Below, one piece after another: positions 12,100-25,179 of a DNA stretch of 64,000 bases. The notes beneath the pieces were generated by a model. That model made no database searches, was not told the DNA's origin, and saw only the letters and a program-made list of their open reading frames with translations. Positions within the stretch are counted from its first letter, which is position 1. The number at the start of each line of letters is the position of its first letter. A program made the translations under genes and the position numbers. The DNA is from Plectrocnemia conspersa. Taxonomy: Eukaryota > Arthropoda > Insecta > Trichoptera > Polycentropodidae. The stretch lies in the NCBI GenBank assembly GCA_009617715.1, contig VTFK01000248.1:744001-808000 (forward strand). The letters run 5' to 3'.

Positions 12100-13590
12100 A
12101 GGTGGTTCAAAACCTGTGAAATCAACAGTGGTGCTTTTGGCACCGACCATTCGGCTTTGCTCAAGTTCTTTTTACAAGTGCTTTTAACGGATCTTCGCTC
12201 AAATATGCGATCGTTTGTATAACGCTAACAAAAAATCATTCTTATTGAGTACAAATAGAGTAATTATGTAATTATTATCATCTTATCAATATGTTATTTA
12301 TAAGAGCCATGGTTGTAATAAAACAAAGACTTTCCAGAAATTACTCATATTTACGAGTTAATATTGTGCCGCTGTGAACTTTCTTAATGACTGATATTTT
12401 CTGTCATTACAAATAATATTTTTTTTTGTACTGATATTTTTGCTTTTAACATACTGAGTTGTAATTTTTACGGCAGAAATAATAATATTTAAAATAAAAC
12501 TTTGTACTGATTCAAACTTTAAAATACCGATGTGTACCGCCCAATTGTGCCATTTTTTGCTTTGTGATAATTTATTTTCTTATCAGTATGTTATTTATTA
12601 GAGCCATGGTCACAATAACTAAAAGCCGACAAACTTTTACAAAATATTGCAATATTAAAAAAGCTTTTTAATTTCCGAAATTCCAGAAATTACTCATATT
12701 TTCGAGTTAATATTTTGCAGCTGTGGATTTTCTCAATGGCTGGTATTGATTTTTTATTTTTTTTTAACAAATATTTCTTTTTTAAGGTCTCTCTGAAATA
12801 TTTTTTTTTATATTGATATTTTTTCTTTAACATACTGAGTTCTGATCTTTTCGGTAGCAATAATAATTAAAATAAAATTTCATACTGATTGAAAGTTGTG
12901 CCATTTTTTGTTTTGTGAAATTTATTTTTTTATCAGTATTTTCTTTTTAAATACGTTTATTTCAATAATATAAATATAATATACATTTTCATATTTACAA
13001 TTAGTTATTAGCTAAATTCAATAAAAAATATGAATATTAAAATAAACGTTTGTGGTATAATTTAAGGGAAAAAAATACAAAACACTTTAAGCGAATAAAA
13101 AATTAAAATACAGTTTGTTATTTATAAGAGCAATGGTCCTAATAACTAATAGCAGATAAACTTTTGTAAAATATTGTAATATAAAAAGATTTTTTAATTT
13201 ATGAAATTACAGAAATTACTCATATTTCCGAGTTAATATTGTGCAGCTGTGTACTTTCTCAATTACTGGTATTGATTTTTTTATCTTTTTAAAATCAATA
13301 CTATAATAAGAAACTTGATGATTGTTTTAAATATTTATATCTGAAGGAATGTACATATTTCCATGTGAACTCATCTTATGGGCATAAAACGTTTTAATAA
13401 GTTATTATACAATTTAAACGTTGTTATTAACATTGCTTCAAAACACGCTAGTGCGTTATTAAATTTGACGTTAGCGAGAGAAATCCGTCTTAAAATTTTG
13501 CATATTGGAATTTAAGGACAATTTAATTGTTTGTTTGTGCATTACCGTTGGACAGATTGATCAGAACGTGAACACCCCATGAATAATTCT
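12100..13590. mobile_element. Second non-coding element with internal tandem copies
   Basis: Ends at 13540-13585 with gatcagaacgtgaacacccc atgaat, the same inner end as the 9.36-11.2 kb element. Inside are three related units. Near 12110-12240 it holds the phrases ggcaccgaccattc and caagtgcttttaacgg, which recur twice near 56150-56400. No coding capacity. Confidence 0.45.
12291..13310 (+). repeat. Tandem array, three copies of a ~300-bp unit
   Basis: Units start at about 12291, 12590 and 13120 with tgttatttat(a/t)agagc(c/a)atggt and each contains cagaaattactcatatt and cgagttaatattgtgcagctgtg. The third copy is shorter. Copies differ by many substitutions, so the array is old. Non-coding. Confidence 0.75.
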
Positions 13591-13599
13591 TAATGCACA

Positions 13600-16500
13600 A
13601 ATAATTATCTATTAAATCGCACCATTGGGATTTGTATGGAAGCAAGTTTTAAAATAGTGTTACTATACTCTGATTGATTTAAGAATGTATTACTAGCGTT
13701 AAAAATTTATTACGATTAGCTTAGGTGAATTATTTTCATTATTGCCATTATAGAGTTTATAAGATCTTGAAATGCCATGTAGTTCGACCTAATAACGTGA
13801 AGTTGTAAATTTACTAGTAGGCAGATTTATGCGCAAAATGATTTTGTCGGATTTAATAAATGCTTAGGATAAACAGAATGTTTTTATGTGTGACCGGATT
13901 ATTGCGGACAGCGAAAATGTTCGGAATTTTCAGGTCCGTAGTTTTTGTGTTTGCAATTTTGTTTCAACCGCACCGTTTCCAAACTACTTGTTTTAACTTT
14001 GATAATGAGCAAAAAAACTTGAGTATTTTTCTCAAGTATATTTGGACTTCTTTAATTGAAACATTCTTCTTTAATGGCACATCTAAAAGGCATTCATATG
14101 ATAGCATCCGTTCACGCATTTTCGAGTGTTTAAAATAATGTGACTCGAGCTAATATTTTTTCTAGAAATGGCATGTATACATTTATAGATTTGCCTTTTG
14201 TCAAAATATAGAAATACATATATTTAAAATTCAGTGAAAATAGCGGAGCGTAATGTGTTAAACTTTCGATGTGATATCTTCTTCCGTTTTATGTAGATAA
14301 AACTTTTTAATCGCAAGTACGAAAAGGCGCCACGTGGCATATACATATACATACGTATATAGTTCTTTGTCGTATACCTGAATTTACGACTTACATACTA
14401 TGTCAGGACACACGATAATTAATTTCGTTTTAATATGTTTTAATTAAAACAAACTCGTGTATTTTACTACACGATACATATAATATTTACGTGCGGCGGT
14501 AAACTTTTACTAACACATGATGTATATTATAAATAATATAATTACAGCTGCAAGTTGAAATTATTCAATTTTCTCATACATATATATATGAGTTTGGTAT
14601 TTAGTAGGTTAAGAATACTTATCCTAACGCTCAGAGGCACCCTCGTGCGCGCTCGCCAACCATCCAACAATTAAACCCTGTCAATTCCCTTAACATTAAG
14701 AACGACCTCGCATGACGGCATGCACTTGGAGATCATCCTGTGTACAGTTCCGGCTTTGGTATGCGCAATGCGGTTCTAACACCGTATTGTGTTCATAAAT
14801 TCGATCGACGCTGCAATTGCGGCATACGCTGTACCCAAAGGGTTGAACGAAATCGCGAGCTTTCGTCGCCGCTTCGAAAAGTCAGATTTCCATGAGTTAT
14901 GGTGTGGTATATGTGGAGTGGTAGTGGGGTGGTCCTGTCAGAATTGTACGTAAACGAATGATGAATGCGGTTGTGGGGTAGTTTCGTGCAAATCGGCTAT
15001 CGTGTGTTGTTGTTGCAAAATATTTCGCATGCAACGTTAGCCGATGCGAAGAATTGGGTCGAATTTATATCCTTCAATATAATGATGAATGAATTTATTT
15101 ACTTTTGATTATTTTTTATTTGTTACGCCGCGTCTCAGATGGTTAGGATGCTCCGTGAATAATACGATTGTATGATCCTGTATTTCTAGTGACTGAATAT
15201 TTATTTAATTATAGTTAAAACGTAATGAATGCGTTACACGTGTTCATAATGTGCTATGATAATTACATGTATGTAATGTGTCATGGTGACAGCATCCAGA
15301 GTATGATACAAAACTGAGATAAATATGTGTCATCTATATACAATACTTTTAATTAAAAATCACGAGCGTCTCGAACACGACATTATCGTAATTATCGTTA
15401 GCTATATCTTCTCACAAATATATGCTGTATTGCGGTATTACGTGCGAGCGTATTTCGAGCAATTAATTAATAAAGCTAAAGGAGAAGTCCACCCTTTATG
15501 TAAGAGTTATATCTGTCGTGTACTTCCATGCGCATTTATTGATTAGGTATATATTATTTCAAACGCTATTGTTGATAATGGTTTTATTATATTATTAGTT
15601 TTTATAGTTACATTAATACATATAAAACATAATTGTTATTTAATGTAGTGGCGTTGGATTTCTATGGAGTACCCTAATGTGGCGTAAGCCTATCTTAAAC
15701 ATTTGAGTTTGTAATGACAACGATGAGTCACCCCTTATCTCGTTACCTAAATAATTACCATTAATCTCAGGTCTGCCTGTATTTTGATGTGTCCAGCTTT
15801 ATATACAATTTTATTATCTTGAATATAAAATCCTCTACAATTAAAAACCATATGTTTTATTATATAACTTTTAATAATCCTGCGCGATCAACTATTAGGC
15901 AGATTTAATGAAACAATATTCTTAGAATAATATTTGAAAATATATAGAAAACCACTGTCTTGTTTTTTTATATTTATATAATTTCCATAGACATAAATTC
16001 ATATAAAAATAGTTTTTACTCACATATTTTTATCTTCACACCATAACCCTTTATGTGCTAAAGTACCTTAGCGTAGTATACCACTGTAATGTCAGCCATT
16101 TTTATTAAAAATTACAAAGGCACAAGTGGCTTATGACAGCCATGGCGACGTTGAAAATGTCATTTTATAAATGCTAAAAATGTTTCTTCATAGATGGCTC
16201 TATAAGTCTTGTAATATCATTTTTTAAGTCATAAATGTGAGTTTTTGTAGAAAAGCCGTGGAAATACGGTCGTGACTCGACAGAGCTTTGTATTTCGTTA
16301 TAAATCAATGACCAGGCCAAATTTTATAGAATATTATAATATTTTTTTTTTAAAAATGAGGAAAAATAAATTTATTATAATGTGCGGCGACCGTTCGTTA
16401 AACAATATTGGAAACATATTTTAAACTGTACAACGTTTCCTCAGAACCACATTAAAATTGTTTTTTGAGAAAAATTATTGTTTCCGAGAAACTCTCTCCT

Positions 16501-18870
16501 TCGCCACGTCAGGGATATCAATAGTTTTGCGCCTCGCCTGTCAGTTGATTTTGGATCGTCATACTATCAAAGAGTACAGACATTTTCCTTTTAATTGCCC
16601 TGATGCCGGAGTTTATTAAGTTGGAGTTTATTTAAAATCAAATTATATTTAATTTTTGTGAATTATTCATCAATGGATTTTTTACCGCCGATTTGATTTA
16701 AATGTGAACCCATTATCAGCTTTCCTTTTATGTTAGTAAAACTTAGCTTGTTTAATATCGTATTATTTAACTTTAACTGTTTTAGTAAAACATGAATGTT
16801 TTTCAGAAACGTATCAATGGCATCTGTTTTGTACATTTTAATTTTTGCTTATAAATATTTTAGATATTTCAAGTGCTTTGATTTACTATATTTTTTTTTT
16901 TTATTAATTATCTGTTGTATTTAAATATTATCCATCCTAGATTTTTAATGTTTTTAAACATGCCTAAATTAAAAATTATTAATATAATTTTCTGCGATTA
17001 AAATTATAAATTTTCTACGTATACATTTAGAAAAATATACTTAAAATATTTATTATTAAATTTTAATAAAACAAATAAGAAAAATAAAAACATGTTAAAG
17101 GAAAACAATAATAACAGTTATATAGTGATATGATATATGTATTATTTATTAACGTAATTTTATTTGATTAAACTTGCATCAATTCATCAAAAAAAATTTT
17201 ATAACTTCTATGCAATTATTATTCCTAGTTGATTTTGGTAAATCATTGAACAATATTTTATGGCACAATTTTGAATAACCAGAAATGATTTTAATTTAAA
17301 TCTACTTGTAAATCCCAAAATAAACCCAGTTAGGTAAGATTAAATTACGTTGGAAAGCACCAATTTTCGACATAAAATTCATTGACAACCATTTTTCCTG
17401 CAATCGCGATAACTACGTTGCTTGAATACTAGGACGTTAATTTTTTCACGTCAATTTATTACGCGCAAACACTTAAACCAAAACCCCGATTCGAATCACG
17501 TGCCTTCGATTAAATAAATACCCGGCAATAAATTAACGTTCCATACGTTTTAAAATACGCTTGAGCGTACATACACATACACGCAATATCACGTAATATT
17601 TTGACCAAAAATACAAGTCGTTCTCGACTTACAGTGGCCCATTTCAAGGCGTATCTCAGATATAACCATTAACGTCCCAAATAAATCTAATTTCTTTGAA
17701 GATTTATCGCGCTCGCTCTTGACAATGTACAAATCGCGTTTTTTACGTTAATTATTGTTTGTGGGAAGAAGAGGATCAACGTAGTACGCTAACGTTGTTT
17801 TATACACTATTTATAAAACCAAATTTGTATGAAGTGTATTGTTATAGACGCGTGATTATTATCAAATATTAAAATTAAATTGTTTAAAATATTTTATTAT
17901 GTTAATATATACAATATAAACTAAAAATAATAAGATTATACTTGTGTTGAAAAATGGTTTAAAATTGTATAATATTTTATTTATACTTATGGTTGTGAAT
18001 ATTGCTGTTTATTTATGTATCAATTTGTGTTACCAAAGTAACGCATAGTTTTGTATCAGCTGTGTACAGTACTCCCCTCCTAGCAATTTTTCAATTCAAG
18101 AGTATTGGCGAATGTTGTTCAATACGCGTTCGTGTATATTATCTGTGTGTACGTAGTGCGTTGCATTTTGAATAATAATATGAAATACTATACAATGGGC
18201 TTTTTGAACTACCTATGTATATTGATACTCGAGTTTCCATTGCAATAACTCTGCGCGATTAACTACGCGGCACACAAAGACTTCGGTTAAATTCGCACAT
18301 TCGTATATATTCGCCACGTACACGTTAACGTTATTCAATTCGTTTCCCACAAAAGAAAGCTTTATCGCGCTTTCGCGCAGCACGCGCTCTCTCTCAAGGA
18401 TTAAACGGGATCAGCAAAAACAATAGGGGCTGCCGCAAATGTGCGGCGGTTTTTGTCGCCAAACTATGTGTGTATTATTCGCATAAATAATACTGATATG
18501 TGTGCGCAGGAGCTTTAATTAAAAGCTCGGAATGCGAATTCGTAACGCGAAAGCTAAATGTGACGCGTATTTCGTGTGTACGTGACGATTCAATCAATTA
18601 CGAATGACGTTTGTTAGAGTGAAATAATTTATTTGTCAGTACATAAATTTGTTTGAAATCACACACACGCATTTTAGTAACGACGCCAATGTATTCCAAA
18701 ATATCGTTTTTGTATTCCTTTGAATAATATTCTAAGAACGGGAAATATTAAATTGTTCGCAATTCCGATCAATCAATGGATTGTATTTTTGCATCCTTTC
18801 AATATTTTCGGTAACTCAATGTTACTGCCTAAATATAATAAAGACACTGTAAACAAATATTTTGTTAGTG
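13600..18870. other. Non-coding stretch, probably upstream DNA or first intron of ens
   Basis: More than 5 kb with no exon or transposon domain I can support. CpG-richer blocks at about 14630-14890, 17440-17760 and 18240-18580 stand out from AT-rich DNA and may be regulatory. A tRNA-like phrase at 15125-15180 is too degraded to call. Confidence 0.35.
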
Positions 18871-18985
18871 TGTGAGCTATAGCAATCGTTGCTCCGACGA
18901 GTATTTCTCTCATTCTGGAGTACCGCAGGGATAAAATTCATTCCTATCTTTATAAATGACATACAATTGCTAGCTCATAATATTT
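18870..18985 (+). mobile_element. Short LINE reverse-transcriptase fragment
   Basis: The + strand reads SDEYFSHSGVPQG then, after a stop, a segment ending SLFINDIQLL. The SGVPQG...FINDI block is the conserved RT motif between A and C. Only about 100 bp remain. Confidence 0.6.
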
Positions 18986-19343
18986 ATAAGATGCTGAAAG
19001 CGTTTCAAAGTATTCGTATGCTCAAAAAAAATAGCCTACGTAACCTAAAATTGATTTAAAAAGTTACCTTATGATATTAACTCAATGGCAATGAAAATCC
19101 CTATTAATATATTATATAATATTTATTTTTTCTCTTTTTGTATATTTGAATTAGATAATAATAATCTTTTTTGCACGACGACGATACGCGACACGCACCG
19201 GTTTTTATTAACCGCGGCAACACAAAACGAGAGTATTATTGATATTTTATTAGGTATGTACGTATAGATCGTCCTATAATTTATTGCTGGCCTAATCGAC
19301 AGTCTTCTATTTAATTAAGTATTATTAGTTAGTTTTCTATTTA

Positions 19344-19841
19344 CAGGCGGCCCTCGACTTTCGCATATAATTGGTTCCTGAAAATGTGTGCGAATGTTGA
19401 ATGTTCGAAAGTAGAGGGAAGTAAAAAAAATTAAAATTGTGTGTATTTTAAAATATTTATTTATCAAGTAAATATGAGATGTTTAAGAGACATGTTTAAG
19501 TGGAGTTTGCGGGTGTGTCCTTTGAAATGTTATCAAGAGTTAACTGTTTTCCACTATTCTTTTTCTTTTCTTCATATAGTATTTTATAACATGCTATGTC
19601 TTTATTGATCGCCCTACGCACTTGAGATATGCGTTCTCCATTGGGATCAAAATCTTCCATAATATTTTTAAATTTGTCAAGATGCGTGAAGGTTTCATTA
19701 ATATTTTTCATTGTTAAAGAGTTTTCGAAAATAAACCTGTCTCATCTACATAAAATATTTGGCTAGAGGAATATTCTTCATCTTCAAAATGTTTTTTTTT
19801 AATATGCGAAATAGTGAATTGTGCGAAAGTCGAACCGCCTG
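19344..19841 (-). mobile_element. Tigger/pogo-like DNA transposon, internally deleted
   Basis: A 498-bp element. Left end CAGGCGGCCCTCGACTTTCG and inverted right end (cgaaagtcgaaccgcctg), flanked by TA on both sides (19342-19343 and 19842-19843), the target duplication of Tc1/mariner-pogo elements. On the - strand it still encodes QIFYVDETGLFSKTL, the pogo/Tigger motif around the first catalytic Asp of the DDE triad (about 19715-19765). After a stop a C-terminal segment follows (DFDPNGERISQVRRAINKDI; LYEEKKKNSGKQLTLD). The middle of the transposase with the other two acidic residues is deleted. Confidence 0.85.
19496..19711 (-). pseudogene. Tigger/pogo transposase C-terminal fragment
   Basis: A 71-codon ORF, ATG at its 5' end, resembling the tail of Tigger transposases: acidic FDPNGERISQVRRAINKDIA, ACYKILYEEKKK, and KQLTLDN. 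It lies directly downstream of the DETGLF motif on the same strand, with the catalytic core between them missing. Cannot be an active enzyme. Confidence 0.7.
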
Positions 19842-19857
19842 TAATTAAAGACGGAAC

Positions 19858-19925
19858 AGTGTAGTTTGTAACGTCTCAGACTAGTAACTCTGAGGTTGCG
19901 GGCTCGAGCCCCGGCAGCGGCATTC
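19858..19925 (+). repeat. tRNA-derived SINE head or tRNA pseudogene
   Basis: Contains a B-box-like ggctcgagccc (GGTTCGANTCC type) inside gttgcgggctcgagccccgg, preceded by an imperfect anticodon-arm-like ctcagactagtaactctgag and an A-box-like tgtagtttgtaac. The acceptor stem does not close. It lies just outside the Tigger element. Confidence 0.5.
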
Positions 19926-20639
19926 GAATTTTTATTATTAAAAAATTTCATAATCGTTTTTTTTCCATTATTTTGCCTATTAGTTTTTCATAAATAATAT
20001 AAATTTCGCAAAACATAAAAGGGACGATGGATTGTAAACACTGCAACGGTACACTTAAATAAAAATCAAGTAACGAATAGTTAAGAAATTGACGATTTAT
20101 AAATAATTGGCGAACGTGCTGTATCCAAACGTTCTAAAATTAATAATACTGTCTTGTGATTTCTCGGAAAACTATTTTTTGCGTTGTCTTAAAATATTTT
20201 AAATCCTACAAAATGGAAAAAATAAACAGCAAAACCTTTTAGCCTTGTTTGAAAATAAAAACAATAATAATTAGAATAGTCAAGATGGCCCAATGCGTTA
20301 TAGCGGATTAAACATAATCTACAACTACAAATTAAATAGCTAATACACAAGACGCAATCAAGTCTGTAAATCAGTGCCATCTATTTTATTAATAATTAAA
20401 TATTATTACAGCTTATAATTAATATATGTTACTATGTACGGCTTAGGTCGATTATTCATTACGGTTTTCATCCGTGAGATCAGGAAAAAATAGGAAAATC
20501 TATATTGATCCATCTTGATATGGTAGTAATTAATACTGATTATTAAATAAAATAATATAATTATTTTTATGTATTAACTACAATAACATATCAATGTATC
20601 AAAGACAATTAAAATTAATAAAACAGCAACTTTCAAGCA

Positions 20640-21260
20640 CTCTCATCAACTACACCATTAACGTTTGTTTTGCAACTTTGTTCTTCGAGTTTCTTTATTT
20701 AATTCTACAAATTACTTTTGTACCACCGCGCGCCCGTTCCAGCAAAAACGATCGACTAGCTTTCCAATTGTTTTTAATCAACTCTTTTCTCCTCCATCGC
20801 ACAACCATATCGCCCGTCCATATCTTATTCATGCCATCTTACCAAATCCTAGAACAACACATAACCCTGGCAGTAGCGCAGCATCAATTATGAACGCATG
20901 ATGTAATGCAATCACGTGTCGTTTGTTTCCGTAAATACGTGCCCCTTCACGTACACACTCCCGAGTGCATTGCGGCAAAATATTTTCGCCGTTGCGCCGA
21001 TTTTTTTCTACAAAGACCGTTAATGGCATTATGTCGTGTGTGAAAAGTTTTTCCTACCACAGTTTTCCCGTGTCGCGTTTACGTTATGCGTTAATCAACT
21101 TAACACGTTCGAACGTAAGACGTAAGTCGAGTTTATTTCAATCGAGACGAGTAATTATTGTGTCACGTCACGCTACTTTTAGATTTTCTCAGACTTGACG
21201 GATCTAGTGGAATATACTCGTAGTACATGCATATTAAAAAGACGGTTGATAAATTACGGC
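20640..21260. other. CpG-richer non-coding block
   Basis: Several overlapping short ORFs on both strands, none with recognisable protein features. The composition stands out from flanking AT-rich DNA. Possible regulatory block. Confidence 0.2.
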
Positions 21261-21669
21261 GAACAAGGTAAACCCAGACGAGGGTTCTGAGAAAAATGTT
21301 GCAAAATAAATGTAATGTAGCATCGAATAACCCAATAAGGGATACAACGTTTAAGCCTCGTTACCCGAGTTACTCGCAACGTCTGAAAATAAGATTATTG
21401 GATATTTTATTATTAAAAAAATATAGTGATCCTTACAAAATCTGATAAAAACCGTATTATCAGAAGCTTTTCAACAGAATCAATTTATTTATGATTTTTC
21501 AAATCAAATTCTTGTCTACGCATTGTAATGTCTTCGACTTGACAGCCCAATTATGATTCATTGGATTTTTTTACAGCTTCGATGATATTCTTATTTATTT
21601 TATTTATTTATTTAGCTAAAAAAATAATCAAAACTTCACATAAAAGAAACTAATATGCGCTGTTGATAT

Positions 21670-22036
21670 TATTTGCTGCTTTAAAATGTCTATGAAACTC
21701 AATTTGACAGTTGCGAAACATATATTTGCTGTTCAAACCCAAACCTAATGTAAGTTCTAAAACTAATTATAATTTTGGAAGTCATCTCCCAGAGGAAAAT
21801 AAGCGAAAGAAGTACAGTCAATTTGCTCCATAGTTTGTCTGCACTTCGAATTACACAATGTCTTAAAAATATGATAGCTATCTTTACCGATATATGGACT
21901 TCTGATATAAAAGTGCTGATCAATGTATATTAAAATTGAATTTTGGTCAATAGGAGGGCGCAAAACAATAGTCAAAAATTCACGTCAAAAGCAATCAAAC
22001 CGTGTCGGCGCCGTTGCAGTGTAAACGCTCGGTAAC
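21670..22036. repeat. MITE family copy inserted at the end of a LINE fragment
   Basis: Shares with the 48.5 and 54.9 kb copies: acaaactatggag (inverted), gatagctatc, ttttggtcaataggagggcg, cacgtcaaaagcaat and the terminal gtaaacgctcggtaacc. No coding capacity. Confidence 0.7.
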
Positions 22037-22330
22037 CTGTATTTTTTTTATATTATTAATCATATCTTTAATATATATTGCAAACAACAATGGTCTTAAT
22101 TTGGACCCTTGTGGTACACCGTGAGATGTTATTTTCTTTCTGGAATAATCGAAATTTATTAAACATTTTGCTTTCTTTTTTAAATAATTATCAAACCATC
22201 TTAAAACTATTTCACATACAAATAATTTCTTCAAAATTATTACTCTGTCTATTGTTTCAAAAGCTCTCCTAAAACTCAATAATTGTATTAATATTTTTAC
22301 ATCACGCAAACTCGCGCAGCGTTTGATCAA
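22037..22330 (-). mobile_element. LINE reverse-transcriptase fragment (jockey type), - strand
   Basis: Reads LLSFRRAFETIDRVIILKKL (motif A region; the expected Asp position is Phe/Arg, so degraded), VLRWFDNYLKKKAKCLINFD, and SHGVPQGSKLRPLLFAIYIK (motif B). The C-terminal end of the ORF runs into the adjacent MITE. The YxDD motif is lost. Open over 98 codons. Confidence 0.8.
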
Positions 22331-23940
22331 TGCGGATGTATCTAACGACGACTCGGGTAGGAAGTTAAGCAGAGCATCGGTTAGCGCCTAGGCAAACAGT
22401 TTTAAACTTTATTATTATTTTATTAATTTATTTACAATAGCTTAATAGCTTCAAACAAATTAACAGAAAATAAAATAAAAAAATATTATAATTTATTTCT
22501 TAATGTACGAAGTTTTTGCATATATTCCAATAAATTACATAAATTCCTGCTGTACTAGTTTGATTCTCAGTGCCAAATTTTTTGATGTTTTCACAAGATT
22601 TGCTGTTTTGATCAATGAAAATCTCTACTATAACTTTGCCGCGTAGCCCAATTTTTTACATATTAACTCAACAATTGGTAATTTACTCATATTCGTTTGA
22701 TAGTGCATCTTCAATTTTCACTATAGTTACCAATTTATTAAACATAAATCTGAATGCCGTTTTGACATTAATGATTGGAAGCCTACCCTTATTAACATGA
22801 TTATGTTTAATAAGTTATACAAGAGTTTGATATCTGACGGGTGCGGGAAAACGAGAAAGACCTGATTCATGCAATTGTATATTTGTCTATTCCGCACAAG
22901 TTGGTGGTTGTTTCACCCAACAGTCAATCTTTAGTGTAATATATTATAACAATATAGTCGAGGGAGGTTTTAATGTGTCCCCTCGACGAGAATCAATTTA
23001 TTTCCCAACTGGACATCTCTTGCGGTATACAGACCCTCTTCTCTCTGTCGGAAATCTCACTGTTCGACAGCTTAATTCAATTTCGGAACAGCGATTCTGA
23101 TCTCAAAAAATAAATAAAACACCCCCTAAACGGATATAAAGAATTCGATTAAAGTTTTTTGATGCGATCGCTTGCTTTTTGATATTTTTTTGAGGAATAC
23201 GTAGGCAACGGTGCGCATATTTTATTGCTCTCTAGCGGGGTAGAGAAAATCGGTCCGCGCGCATGCAGAATATGCCTATTCTATTGTAGATACGTAACCC
23301 TTTTCGCTACTGAATATCTTATGAAGAAAATGTTAAATGAAATATCGGGTCGCCTTCATATACATGTTTTGCTATGATATGTATGTATGTACCACTGCTA
23401 TGAAGCTCTGGGTAAATATCATGTCTAATGTTAACCCTTCTCTATACAGTTAAAACATATTTCATACCTGTTCGTATAGTTGCAGTGAAAAGCGGCTGCT
23501 CGTCATGGGTTTCTTATGTTTGTCTCGGACGCTTCGCTGTAGCTCCGCTTGAATCTTGACCAACGATTTTTTTTAGATAGCATCAGTTTTGTTTTAACGT
23601 TAATGATTGATACTAAATATAAAAAAAAATTTTCGACATCATTTGCCATAAATTATTTAAATATGAAACCCCTGATTATCGAGATATGTTGTTTCGCTAA
23701 ATATTGAACTCTCGATACCGCGTAAAATTCCAGTATGCTCAAGCCGTTCCTCTTCATTATACATACTAATGACATTCCTATTTTAAAAAATACTTATTGC
23801 TGTGATACCATAGCTATAATAACTAGTTTTACGGTCTTAAACCAATTGTAAATATGTTACAATTATGTTTACAAAACTTAAATAGTTATTTTATTGAATA
23901 TAGACAAAACTAAAGCGATTGTTTTTATAACACGCAGGCG
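22330..23940. other. Non-coding stretch with repeat fragments
   Basis: Includes gactcgggtaggaagttaag (22345), a relative of gcccaggtaggaagtcgagt at 29227, and a small inverted pair gtcgaggga / cccctcgac near 22960-22990. No exon seen. Confidence 0.3.
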
Positions 23941-23948
23941 ATCATTGC

Positions 23949-23973
23949 CTTAACTTAACTTAACTTAACTTAA
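23949..23973 (+). repeat. Pentanucleotide microsatellite (CTTAA)5
   Basis: Five perfect CTTAA units, about 35 bp before the left end of the 24.0-25.1 kb inverted-repeat element. Confidence 0.95.
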
Positions 23974-24008
23974 ATGTATGGTGAGCGGCAAATACTTTGG
24001 TATACCTT

Positions 24009-25073
24009 TGTAATGCCTGCACTACACTCTCTGGAAGTTGTCCGAACCGACGTTACAACTGAAGTCAGCCGAGACCTACGACTTCGAGTAAGCGACCACA
24101 CTGTCGCAAATTTCATATGCCGTCCGGACGGCGGCTTTTGTCACGTACAGCCGGATCTAAAAATGTGCCAAATAATCGCAATTTTTAAATTGTCATAATA
24201 TTAAAATTACGCTACTGATAATTATAAAAGTTTGTGTGGGCACTCACCAATACAATATCAGTGAAAACTTTTCGGTCGTAAATATTCAATTTACGCAAAA
24301 TCTTTGTCGGCTTTTGCAAAATGCCATAAGGCATAAAAATGATACTTCAGTATACGAAGACCACATCTGTGAATATCCTAGAATTTGTCGCCATCGATTC
24401 TTAATAAGAATTCGTTATGGTGTGACATTTATATAAACCTATCTAGGAAAATACATAAGGATATTCGAAACGATTTTTTTTAACAAAATCAAGTACCACG
24501 AATTATTTTTTAATTATATAATTTTATATGAAAAAAAAATATAATAATGATATTTGTTAGAAGAATATACTATCAAAAATATAATTACTCCCTTTTGGTG
24601 CCCTAAAATATTCAAAGATGTTAGTAAGAGTCTGTTGAAGTCCCCGATAAGCATGTGGTATTATAACTTGACCACGTGACCACGATGCAGCGCTCGACAT
24701 GCGTGTTAACCATAGGACGCCTACGCGCATACTGAAATTGAACCGAGTTACTCGTTCTATCTCAGTTTGCGAAACACTATATCATTATCTCTCTCACTCT
24801 CGTCACTTAACACGCGAGAGAGCGAAAGGGGAAGTATCTCACCGCTCGCGCTCGAAAGAGCAGCTCCGACTTTTGCCGACAATGTTCGGAAGCGCTCGAA
24901 GCTGGCTAAGTCGACTGAATTACCCCCACTTTACCTCCCGTTCTCGGTAATCACGGACAACTTCCGAGAGATTTTAGAACGGACAGAACCGAACTCGACC
25001 GAAGTAACCCACTATATTCTCCGTCCTTGGCCAACCTTGGCCAACTTCCAGAGAGTGTAGTGCAGGCATTACA
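24009..25073. mobile_element. 1.07-kb DNA element with perfect 32-bp terminal inverted repeats
   Basis: TGTAATGCCTGCACTACACT followed by ctctggaagttg at 24009-24040 recurs as the exact reverse complement at 25042-25073. The interior holds a CpG-rich arm (24700-25060) with cactctcgtcacttaacacg, a phrase shared with the palindrome at 31.2 kb. No transposase is encoded. The unmutated ends suggest recent movement. Superfamily not assigned. Confidence 0.8.
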
Positions 25074-25179
25074 TATCGTGAAACTCTGATCCAAAGGACT
25101 TGCTGGAATTGCAGCCTTAAAACCGATATTTTTTTACTATATACATAACTAATAACATAAGACCTAGCTAAATTAAAGT

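Noticed and set aside
15120..15180. tRNA-like text (cagatggttaggatgctccg)
   Set aside because: A-box-like only; no B box or closing stems.
20594..21198. Overlapping ORFs in three frames
   Set aside because: All frames open through a G+C-richer stretch, none protein-like.
24699..25060. Two overlapping + ORFs of 83 and 97 codons
   Set aside because: They lie in the CpG-rich arm of an inverted-repeat element and resemble no transposase.
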